DNA of 5,106 nt from Cyanobacteriota bacterium (lineage in GTDB: Bacteria; Cyanobacteriota; Cyanobacteriia; Phormidesmidales; Phormidesmidaceae). The stretch lies in contig JAQCKL010000377.1 of the NCBI GenBank assembly GCA_027592485.1, positions 1-5,106 on the forward strand, read 5' to 3'. The notes under the pieces were generated by a model that saw only the letters and a program-made list of their open reading frames with translations, did not search any database and was not told the origin of the DNA. Shown here piece by piece: positions 1 through 5,106 of this stretch. Within the stretch, counting starts at the first letter, position 1, and the number at the start of each line of letters is the position of its first letter. Made by a program: the position numbers and the translations under genes.

Positions 1-8
1 TGCTCGGC

Positions 9-86
9 TCACACATCGAGCCTTACTATGCACTTTCCTAACTCTTTGGCAACCTGCGGAATGTTGGTTTCAGGCCCTTCAGGCAT
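9..86 (-). pseudogene. Possible remnant of an Fpg/Nei-type DNA glycosylase N-terminus
   Basis: A 25-codon ATG-initiated frame downstream of the CHASE2 gene begins MPEGPETNIPQVAKEL and ends at a TGA at 11-9. MPEGPE is the typical N-terminus of endonuclease VIII-like glycosylases, where Pro2 is the Schiff-base nucleophile and Glu3 is catalytic. The following GKCIV could match the family's first beta-strand region. A working glycosylase is about 270 residues, so this would be a decayed or frameshifted piece; only 8 bases remain before the window edge. PEGPE is also encoded by a short internal direct repeat (CCTGAAGGGCCTGAA), so the match could be chance. A GGGA lies 6 bases before the ATG, which is a weak ribosome binding site. 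Confidence 0.25.
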
Positions 87-145
87 GGTGGATCCCGTTC
101 AGTAAACACAAAAAATTGAGGGCGGGGAGCGATCGAACGCAAAGT

Positions 146-2722
146 TCACGGATCCAGTTGCCCCTGTAAAAACTCAGTGGCGGCCTGGGCAGGCAGGGGC
201 TTGGCCCAAAAGTACCCCTGGCCAAACTCGCAGCCGAGCGATCGCAAAATATCCGCATCGTCTGGGGTTTCTACCCCTTCAGCAATCACCTCCATCCCTA
301 AGGTGTGGGCAAGATTGACCACCGTGCGCACGATCTCCAGATCCTCTGAGCTTTCGCCCATATTTCTCACAAAGGACCGATCGATCTTGAGGGTGTCAAT
401 GGGGAATCGTCGCAAGTAACTGAGGGAAGAGTAGCCGGTGCCAAAGTCATCCAAGCTGAGGCGGCAGCCGAGGGATCGCACTCGCAACATTAAGTCAATG
501 GCCGCTTCGACATCCCCCATCACCATGCTTTCCGTAATCTCCAGCTTAACCATCAACCCATCAATACCGGTTTTTTGGATGATCGCGGCCAGTTGTTCCA
601 CCAAATTAGGCTGCTCAAACTGGCGACTGGAGAGATTGATACTGAGCCCTAAAGCAACCGTCGGAAACTGCGCTTTCCATTGACTGGCCTGCTGGCAGGC
701 TTGCTCGCAAATCCACCAGCCTAGGGGCACAATCAGACCGGTTTCTTCGGCGAGGGGGATGAATTGAGCGGGGTGAATAAAGCCATGCTGGGGATGTTGC
801 CAGCGAATCAGGGATTCAAAACCGCTAATTTGCCCGGTTTTCAGGGCCACGATGGGTTGGTAATACAGCACAAATTCTTGCTCTGCTAAACCGCGCCGTA
901 AATCTCCGGTCAGAAATAGTCGTTGGGCCTCCGTCTCTAGCCTGCCAGTGGCAAACACCTCGTGGCGAGCCTTACCCAGGCTTTTGGCGCGATACATGGC
1001 GGTGTGGGCATCGCGCAACAGATTTTCGGGAATATAGACTTGATCGGGCTGGGTCAAGGCAATGCCAATACTGGCTTCGGTGATGACAAGTTGCTGCGCC
1101 ACCCTCAGGGGCACCGCCAAATCCGCTTGAATTTGGTCAGCCAGGGCGGTCAAGGTGGTGGTGGAATCAGTTCTGAGGGCGATCGCGAATTCATCTCTGC
1201 CAATGCGGGCCAGGCGCGCCCCCTGCCGCGCCCCCTGCGGCAATCGAGCCCGTAGCCGCGCCGTCAATTGCAGCAAAATTCCATCACTGATGGCTGGGCT
1301 CAAGCCTTCATAGAGCCACTGAGCGGGGTTTAAATGCAGCAGCAATAGCCCCAGAGGGGGCTGGGCGGGCCGTCGTTGACGGTGGAGCGATCGCCGCAAG
1401 GTACGAAGCAAAGCGGCTTGATTGAGCCAGCCCGTCAGGGGATCCCGAGATGTCAGGTAGAACAACCGATACGCGATGGTCAGCCCCATCGCCCCCAGCA
1501 ACCCCAGGGCCGGACCCGCCACCGGCACCCAAATGGCAGCCGTAAACAGCACCCACCCACTCGCACCGATCAGGAGCAGACTCAGCCCCCCCGTTATCCC
1601 GAGGCCAACGGGGTGCTTTGCCACCCAAACCAATACACTTCCCAACGCTGCCCATGCCCACAGCCAGAGCACCTCTGCCCACGGGGGCAAAAATCGAAAG
1701 GGACCTTGGTTCCCCGCCGCCAAATCTAAGAGTTGACTGATCATCAGGGCGTGAACCATCACCCCCTTCATCTGAAACGACCCTGGCTGGACGGCGCTGT
1801 AGGGGGTTGGCACAAAATCTTTGAGGCTGGGGGCAACCGTCCCGATGAGCACAATTTTCTGAGCCATCCAGTCCAGTTGGCCAGGGTGGTCTAACAGTTC
1901 CCCCAGGGAAATCGTCTGGGCAACGGCATTGGCCCCCCGCCGATACCCCAACAAAATTTGGTAGCCACGGGTATCGGCGGCGTCATAGCCACCATCGGTT
2001 TTTTGCAATCGAGGCAGGGTGACCCCATCCCCTAAAAACAAAGCATCGGCATCGTACCGAAACTGGGTGCCGCGATCGGCTAAATGGGCCAAGCTGGTGC
2101 GCAAGGCAAAGGAAAAATAGCCCTGCTCGGGGCTGGCCTGCTCAGGACTGACCTGATCCGGACTGGCGACAAAGAGCAGATTACGGCGCAAAATGCCATC
2201 CGTATCGAAGGTGAAGTCGTTAAACCCCACTCGCTCTGGGGCCACGGCAGCGGGCGGCGGAATGCCCGCCCCGTGATCGGTAATCGCAATCAGGTTGGCG
2301 GCTTGGAGTTGTCTCGCCAGAGCCTGCTCTCCAGGAGGATGGGGCAGATCTCGGTATAGATCGAGACCCACCACGCTGGGTTGGTTGGCCTGGATTTTGC
2401 TGAGGGCATCAGCCAGAATCTGATCGGAAATGGGCCAGCCATAGCGGCGTAGATCGGCTTCTGTGATTTGGACCACCACCAAGCGGGGGTCTTCAGGCTG
2501 ATCTGAACGCAGTCGGACCCCTTGGTCGAACACAGCGAATTCGAGGAGTTCTAGCCCCCCGACCGGTTGAACCGCTAAGCCCAGGCCGACCGTCAGGGTA
2601 CTGGCAACGGCGATAGACCGCATCGCCGCCCAGAAAATTGGCGGGATTGGCAAATCACCCGAGCGGTTGGTTCGCCTCAAGAGCGATTTTAACCGGCTTA
2701 AAAATGCTGTCACCCTAGGCAA
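146..2722 (-). CDS. CHASE2 membrane sensor with degenerate GGDEF and intact EAL domain (probable c-di-GMP phosphodiesterase)
   Basis: 858 residues. A membrane segment at about 32-52 leads into an extracytoplasmic CHASE2 sensor domain (about 55-335), with ITEADLRRYGWPISD, GLDLYRDLP, VGFNDFTFDTDGILRR and KIVLIGTVAPSLKDF. This is the cyanobacterial CHASE2 type usually found beside DUF928 genes. Three membrane segments follow (about 349-367, 372-393, 398-420). The GGDEF domain (about 425-590) reads G508-RDEF. Its first metal aspartate region is H463-L-N465, the substrate Asn/Asp pair is lost, and the inhibitory-site RxxD reads RQGA, so cyclase activity is unlikely. The EAL domain (about 603-853) keeps E636 (ESL), N696, E728, D758/D759 in DDFGTG, K779, E815 and Q835, so c-di-GMP hydrolysis is likely. 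The start is TTG: AAGGA lies 8 bases upstream, whereas the GTG at codon 4 and the ATG at codon 34 lack that spacing and the latter would cut into the first membrane helix. It is the second gene of an operon with the DUF928 gene. The stop is TGA, and I see no convincing terminator at 1-145. The ligand is unknown. Confidence 0.93.
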   Translation of the reverse strand: MPRVTAFLSRLKSLLRRTNRSGDLPIPPIFWAAMRSIAVASTLTVGLGLAVQPVGGLELLEFAVFDQGVRLRSDQPEDPRLVVVQITEADLRRYGWPISDQILADALSKIQANQPSVVGLDLYRDLPHPPGEQALARQLQAANLIAITDHGAGIPPPAAVAPERVGFNDFTFDTDGILRRNLLFVASPDQVSPEQASPEQGYFSFALRTSLAHLADRGTQFRYDADALFLGDGVTLPRLQKTDGGYDAADTRGYQILLGYRRGANAVAQTISLGELLDHPGQLDWMAQKIVLIGTVAPSLKDFVPTPYSAVQPGSFQMKGVMVHALMISQLLDLAAGNQGPFRFLPPWAEVLWLWAWAALGSVLVWVAKHPVGLGITGGLSLLLIGASGWVLFTAAIWVPVAGPALGLLGAMGLTIAYRLFYLTSRDPLTGWLNQAALLRTLRRSLHRQRRPAQPPLGLLLLHLNPAQWLYEGLSPAISDGILLQLTARLRARLPQGARQGARLARIGRDEFAIALRTDSTTTLTALADQIQADLAVPLRVAQQLVITEASIGIALTQPDQVYIPENLLRDAHTAMYRAKSLGKARHEVFATGRLETEAQRLFLTGDLRRGLAEQEFVLYYQPIVALKTGQISGFESLIRWQHPQHGFIHPAQFIPLAEETGLIVPLGWWICEQACQQASQWKAQFPTVALGLSINLSSRQFEQPNLVEQLAAIIQKTGIDGLMVKLEITESMVMGDVEAAIDLMLRVRSLGCRLSLDDFGTGYSSLSYLRRFPIDTLKIDRSFVRNMGESSEDLEIVRTVVNLAHTLGMEVIAEGVETPDDADILRSLGCEFGQGYFWAKPLPAQAATEFLQGQLDP
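1215..1238. repeat. Perfect 12-bp tandem duplication inside the GGDEF domain
   Basis: Two adjacent copies of CGCGCCCCCTGC encode the repeated residues QGAR-QGAR at about 497-503 of the CHASE2-GGDEF-EAL protein. They lie immediately before the GGDEF signature. The duplication is in frame. It sits where the RxxD inhibitory site of active cyclases would be. Confidence 0.9.
2122..2166. repeat. Three imperfect 15-bp tandem repeats in the CHASE2 domain
   Basis: Units at 2122-2136, 2137-2151 and 2152-2166 share the pattern CCTGxTCxGGxCTGR. On the minus strand they encode SPDQV-SPEQA-SPEQG (residues 187-201). They remain in frame and fall in a variable loop between the DGILRRNLLF strand and the YFSFALRTSLA helix of CHASE2, where a length change would probably be tolerated. 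Confidence 0.85.
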
Positions 2723-2736
2723 TCTTCAATTCCTTA
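2723..2736 (-). promoter_or_regulatory. Shine-Dalgarno of the CHASE2 gene overlapping the DUF928 stop codon
   Basis: The minus strand reads TAAGGA, where TAA (2736-2734) stops the DUF928 frame and AAGGA (2735-2731) is the ribosome binding site 8 bases before the TTG start at 2722. The overlap suggests translational coupling of the two genes and is the main support for the rare TTG start. Confidence 0.75.
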
Positions 2737-3456
2737 GGGGCGATCGCCCAATACTTGAATCGCTAATGTGTGATTGAGCACGTCGTCTAATTCTAACCCC
2801 CGGAGTAGCTGCAACCATTGCGTTTGCACCACTTCTAGATTGGGCTCTGATTGGATTAAATCGACTGAGAGGGCGATCGCATCCAGCCATAATCCAGAGG
2901 CTTGATAAAGCTGCGCTTGGGCCAGTTTTTCTTCTACCGATAACCCTGGCGCGATCGCATCCCATTCCCCAGTAGCGTCTTGGCTAATCCAACCTGCTAA
3001 AACAATATTTCGAGACGGATCTCCCGGATCACAAAGGACCACAAATTGCCACGGATAATAGAGACCTGGTTCCAAGATATCTTCAGGCAGCTGAATTTCA
3101 ATGAGATCCTGTTCTGCGCCCACGGCCAGGGTGGTTTCATAGCGGATTTCACCAATCAAATTATCTTCGTCAGATTCAAACAGTTCGAGCCTGACCTGAT
3201 AAGTCTCTGTAGATTCCGCAACGAAGAAGTACAGTTGGGGACGATCCTGGCGCGTTATCCCTAAATGATTGGCTGGGTTTAAAGCTACAAAAGCATCGGC
3301 ATCGACAGCGCATTCTCCTCGACTACCACCGCCTACCCGTCGTCCTGGAAATTCATTTTGCTCCCTGGCGAGGGCGGGGGATAGGAACGCGAGGGTAATC
3401 AAGTAAATCGCTGAGCCAAAAGCAAGCAGTGATTTTTTATACGAGGACAAAGCCAT
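2734..3456 (-). CDS. DUF928 domain-containing exported protein
   Basis: 240 residues. A signal peptide is visible: two lysines at 7-8, a hydrophobic core at about 10-26, and a likely signal peptidase I site after ALA (28-30). The mature part follows the cyanobacterial DUF928 pattern. It opens with GRRVGGGSRGEC (38-49), then ALNPANHLGIT (58-68), a beta-rich middle with LPEDILEPGLYYPWQFVVLC (123-142) and AGWI (154-157). The tail is helical, with YQASGLWLDAI (184-194) and a tryptophan at 214. Cys49 and Cys142 are its only cysteines and could form a disulfide in the periplasm. No enzymatic motif is visible and the molecular function is not known. It is the first gene of an operon with the CHASE2 sensor, which points to a role as the periplasmic partner of that sensor (inference from context). 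The ATG start has AAGG 9 bases upstream (3469-3466). Confidence 0.9.
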   Translation of the reverse strand: MALSSYKKSLLAFGSAIYLITLAFLSPALAREQNEFPGRRVGGGSRGECAVDADAFVALNPANHLGITRQDRPQLYFFVAESTETYQVRLELFESDEDNLIGEIRYETTLAVGAEQDLIEIQLPEDILEPGLYYPWQFVVLCDPGDPSRNIVLAGWISQDATGEWDAIAPGLSVEEKLAQAQLYQASGLWLDAIALSVDLIQSEPNLEVVQTQWLQLLRGLELDDVLNHTLAIQVLGDRP

Positions 3457-3485
3457 AGGAGATCGCCTTGATGGGGTGCAACAGT

Positions 3486-3699
3486 ACTTTTGTCAAAAGG
3501 ACATTCTAAAATCCTATTTTATAGTTCTCAATTATTCAGGCAAAACCGGATGAAGCCCGAGCTAGACGGCCAACGCTGATGGGTGCAAAGAACGCAGCGA
3601 GATCCCCAAAATTGATATGGGCTGGCTATCTATAAATGACTTTTTAGAATGCCCAGGGTCATCCCGAAAGTCACGATTACCTGGTTGACTGACAAAAGT
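3486..3699. repeat. Nested inverted-repeat structure upstream of the DUF928 gene (possible decayed MITE)
   Basis: Three exact inverted pairs occur in the same order on both sides: ACTTTTGTCA (3486-3495 with 3690-3699), CATTCTAAAA (3502-3511 with 3642-3651) and TTTATAG (3518-3524 with 3630-3636). A fourth short pair, TCAATT, is at 3528-3533 with 3610-3615. The left and right spacings between the inner two pairs are 6 and 5 bases. The right side has about 32 extra bases between the outer two pairs. No transposase and no clear target duplication is seen. It may be a mobile-element derivative or a large structured leader; the AT-rich composition makes chance matches a concern. Confidence 0.4.
3518..3523 (-). 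promoter_or_regulatory. Candidate -10 box for the DUF928-CHASE2 operon
   Basis: The minus strand carries TATAAA (followed by AT), 61 bases before the DUF928 ATG. No good -35 hexamer lies 15-18 bases upstream (the best is TTTGCC with a 15-base spacer), so it would depend on an activator or be a weak promoter. The box falls inside one arm of the inverted repeat described at 3486-3699. Confidence 0.25.
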
Positions 3700-3743
3700 T
3701 TTCACCATCTCCCCTCTCCCCTGCCGGTTATACATAAGTTCTT

Positions 3744-3899
3744 TGTAAGTAGTTGTCAGGGTTTAGATCCCCCCAACCCCCCTTGAAAAAGGGGGCAGCC
3801 CAATTCAGGTGTTGAGATAGCCCCCCTTTTTTTGGCGCAGCCTGCCCGCAGGGCGTAGGGGCGGCGACAGCGGGGGATCGCCCAGTATCACTACTTGCA
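3744..3899. repeat. MITE-like intergenic repeat with imperfect terminal inverted repeats
   Basis: The left end (3744-3773) and the right end (3899-3872, reverse strand) align as imperfect inverted repeats of about 28-30 bp. The outer ten bases match at nine (TGTAAGTAGT against TGCAAGTAGT), and the inner GATCCCCC is identical. The interior has the C-tract/G-tract hairpin, with CCCCCTT and AAGGGGG around GAAA at 3778-3795, that is common in dispersed intergenic repeats of cyanobacteria (recalled, not searched). No reading frame of its own is credible, and no clear target-site duplication is seen. Confidence 0.55.
3786..3831 (-). terminator. Possible terminator downstream of the FMN reductase gene
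   Basis: AAAAAGGGGG (3786-3795) is the exact reverse complement of CCCCCTTTTT (3822-3831), with a 26-base loop. Transcribed leftward from the reductase, the stem ends in C5U5, as in a bidirectional Rho-independent terminator. A competing local hairpin (3778-3795) and the long loop weaken the case. It is part of the repeat at 3744-3899. Confidence 0.4.
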
Positions 3900-3917
3900 G
3901 AGAGTGGCAAGGGTGTC

Positions 3918-4463
3918 TTAATCCACCCCTCGCAGTTTGCGGGTGTTGTCGTAGAGGCTTTGGACTAGGCCATCCAACCGCTGGGAGAGTTTCTCGTCTA
4001 GGATTTTGCCTTGGTCATCAAAGGCTTTCCAGGCTGGGCCGATCGCTACTTGCTCAGGAATCACCCAGGCATGGACCCAGCGCATGATCGTACGCAAATG
4101 ATTCAGGGCGTTGTTATTGGATTGGCCGCCGAGAATGCTGATCATGGCGGTAACTTTACCGTCGAGCTGGTCGAAGCTCATCAGGTCGAGGGCGTTTTTG
4201 AGGACGCCGCTGACGCTGCCATGGTATTCGGGGGTGACGAGCAAGAAGCCGTCGGCGTCGAGGAAGGCTTGGCGGAGGCGATCGACGTCGGGGTGATCGG
4301 GGTAGTCTTTGCCGCCGTGGCAGAGGGGCAGGTCTAGTTCGCGCAGGTCGAGGAGGGTAACGTCTGCGCCGAGGGCGGTGAGGCGATCGCCTGCCAGCTT
4401 CAATACCTGCTGGCTATAGGAGGCGGGGCGGAGGCTACCGGCGATACCAACAATCTTGACCAT
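3918..4463 (-). CDS. NADPH-dependent FMN reductase family protein (flavodoxin fold)
   Basis: 181 residues, the usual size for the FMN_red family of NAD(P)H-dependent flavin/quinone/azo reductases. The N-terminus MVKIVGIAGSLRPASYS holds the first beta-strand and the flavin-phosphate loop (GSLRPASYS, 9-17). The second flavin-contact motif PEYHGSVSGVLKNALD is at 78-93 and GGQSNNNAL at 112-120, both family hallmarks. No membrane segment or signal is present, so the protein is cytosolic. It probably transfers electrons from NAD(P)H via bound FMN to a quinone, metal or other small acceptor; the actual substrate cannot be read from sequence. The frame is open further back to a TTG at 4502. The ATG at 4463 is preferred because GAGG lies 6 bases before it and the family begins at this strand, while the TTG has no ribosome binding site. 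It appears to be a single-gene unit, separated from the DUF928 gene by 461 bases of repeats and divergent from the LRR gene. Confidence 0.9.
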   Translation of the reverse strand: MVKIVGIAGSLRPASYSQQVLKLAGDRLTALGADVTLLDLRELDLPLCHGGKDYPDHPDVDRLRQAFLDADGFLLVTPEYHGSVSGVLKNALDLMSFDQLDGKVTAMISILGGQSNNNALNHLRTIMRWVHAWVIPEQVAIGPAWKAFDDQGKILDEKLSQRLDGLVQSLYDNTRKLRGVD

Positions 4464-4657
4464 GGGATACCTCGTTGAGATGCGGTTAAGGGCTGTGGAC
4501 AAACGACGGCTGTGGTGAGTCGAGCTAAAGTCGTAGTCGTTACGAGTTCATTTTAATGAGGCGGAGCGGATCTCGTCAAGCGATCAGGCTATGGCAAAAG
4601 CTGGCTCAGGTCAGTATGGGTATGGGCTAGGATGGGGCGAAATTGCTGGGGATGGGG
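4464..4657. other. Divergent intergenic region between FMN reductase and LRR gene
   Basis: The promoters for both genes should be here, but no -35/-10 pair is convincing on either strand. A short palindrome, TCATT-TT-AATGA (4548-4559), is the only symmetric site seen and is weak. No RNA gene is recognised. Confidence 0.4.
4470..4473 (-). promoter_or_regulatory. Shine-Dalgarno GAGG fixing the FMN reductase start
   Basis: GAGG on the minus strand lies 6 bases upstream of the ATG at 4463-4461. The alternative TTG at 4502 has nothing comparable upstream. This makes the protein 181 rather than 194 residues. Confidence 0.65.
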
Positions 4658-5106
4658 ATGGCGCAGGATCAGGTGTTGGCGCTGATTGAGCAGGCGGCGG
4701 CTGAGGGCTGGACGGAGTTGGATTTGTCGGGGCGGGGGTTGACGGCATTGCCGCCGGAGATTGGCCAGTTGACCCAGCTAGAGACCCTGATTTTAGGGAG
4801 ATGGGCCAAGGATGAGTTAGGACCCCAGGGAATTCAAGGCATAGAACGCCTAGGAGACAAGTGGGTCCCCCTGGTGTTTGGCAATGGTTTCACTACGTTG
4901 CCCATCTAGCTTCTGCAGGATTTGAAAAACCTGCAGAAGCTAGATGTCAGCGGTATTTGCCTCGATGTGCTGCCTGATTGGTTGGCTCAGCTCCCCTATT
5001 TAGAAACCCTAGTTGCTGTTCGTTCTGAGTTATCGGCTATTCCCGATGCGATCGCCCAGTGCCCAGCCCTGCAATCGCTCAACCTCGGTGGTAATCAAAT
5101 CAGCGT
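4658..5106 (+). pseudogene. Leucine-rich-repeat protein gene interrupted by an in-frame TAG (partial, runs off window)
   Basis: The N-terminus MAQDQVLALIEQAAAEGW and the first repeat (ELDLSGRGLTALPPEIGQL, 20-38) match the start of cyanobacterial LRR proteins, many of which continue into Roc-COR GTPase or other signalling domains. After a loop (about 48-75), the second repeat begins at NGFTTLPI and meets TAG at 4907-4909 (codon 84). The same frame then continues to the window end with no further stop: LLQDLKNLQKLDVSG, LPDWLAQLPYLETL, IPDAIAQCPALQSLNLGGNQI, three more repeats. In relatives a Glu is expected at the stop (LPxELL), so GAG to TAG would explain it. The start is placed at ATG 4658 by family similarity, with GGGG 6 bases upstream; ATG 4652 and TTG 4643 are possible. 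Without readthrough only 83 residues are made. The C-terminal domains are beyond the window. Confidence 0.8.
4903..4946. repeat. Perfect 17-bp inverted repeat enclosing the LRR stop codon
   Basis: CATCTAGCTTCTGCAGG (4903-4919) and its exact reverse complement (4930-4946) flank a 10-base loop, ATTTGAAAAA. The right arm encodes the ordinary LRR residues LQKLD, and the left arm contains the TAG. No U-run follows the right arm, so it does not look like a Rho-independent terminator. Confidence 0.95.

Larger units (their letters stand above)
238..5055. repeat. Eight dispersed HIP1 octamers (GCGATCGC)
   Basis: Exact copies lie at 238-245, 1179-1186, 1387-1394, 2740-2747, 2873-2880, 2951-2958, 4383-4390 and 5048-5055. 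All are inside coding sequence. The span given here covers the first to the last copy and is not one continuous element. HIP1 is the highly iterated palindrome of many cyanobacterial genomes. About one per 640 bases is strong evidence for that origin. Several one-base variants (for example GCGATCGA at 129-136) are also present. Confidence 0.95.

Noticed and set aside
101..145. Terminator after the CHASE2-GGDEF-EAL gene (T6 run at about 112-117 on the minus strand)
   Set aside because: No stable stem precedes the T-run; only a 4-bp GAAC/GTTC pairing is available upstream.
962..1729. Several plus- and minus-strand frames of 86-124 codons inside the CHASE2-GGDEF-EAL gene
   Set aside because: They are shadow frames in GC-rich sequence. 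The overlapping minus-strand frame has clear domain motifs throughout, and the shadows have none.
3468..3496. Perfect -35 hexamer TTGACA (minus strand, 3496-3491) as the DUF928 promoter
   Set aside because: The matching -10 position is CATCAA, and transcription would start only a few bases before the ATG, inside or past the ribosome binding site. The hexamer is a by-product of the CTTTTGTCAAAAG palindrome.
3728..3910. 60-codon minus-strand frame containing APFFKGGWGDLN
   Set aside because: It is the translation of the C-tract intergenic repeat at 3744-3899. Such frames recur wherever this repeat type is present and have no independent coding evidence.
4464..4502. N-terminal extension of the FMN reductase to a TTG at 4502
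   Set aside because: There is no ribosome binding site before that TTG. The ATG at 4463 has GAGG at 6 bases and matches where the family begins.
4903..4946. The LRR hairpin as a Rho-independent terminator
   Set aside because: Neither strand has a T-run after the stem, and it lies within continuous LRR coding sequence.

Overview
The window looks like a piece of a cyanobacterial chromosome. Eight copies of the HIP1 octamer GCGATCGC occur in 5.1 kb, far above chance. The gene families (DUF928, a CHASE2 sensor of the type linked to DUF928, a PPEIGQLTQL-type leucine-rich-repeat protein) and the C-tract intergenic repeats also fit a cyanobacterium. The species cannot be named from this sequence.

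Layout, left to right. Positions 1-145 hold only a possible broken 25-codon fragment on the minus strand. A minus-strand two-gene operon fills 146-3456. Its first gene (2734-3456) encodes an exported DUF928 protein. Its second gene (146-2722) encodes an 858-residue membrane protein made of CHASE2, three membrane segments, GGDEF and EAL. The two are 11 bases apart, and the ribosome binding site of the second overlaps the stop codon of the first. Positions 3457-3917 carry no credible gene but hold two palindromic, MITE-like structures and a possible terminator. A flavodoxin-fold NADPH-dependent FMN reductase gene lies at 3918-4463 (minus). A leucine-rich-repeat gene starts divergently at 4658 (plus) and runs off the window. 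It is interrupted at codon 84 by an in-frame TAG, which lies inside a perfect 17-bp inverted repeat.

How they may work together. The DUF928 and CHASE2 proteins probably act as a pair: a periplasmic partner and a membrane sensor whose outer domain controls c-di-GMP breakdown inside the cell. The GGDEF domain has lost metal- and substrate-binding residues, while the EAL domain keeps every catalytic residue visible by motif, so the output is most likely phosphodiesterase activity. The FMN reductase and the LRR gene show no sequence-based functional link to this operon.

The most unusual feature is the hairpin around the LRR stop codon. The nonsense codon may have been created by quasipalindrome-templated mutation. 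I see no clearly new multi-gene system.
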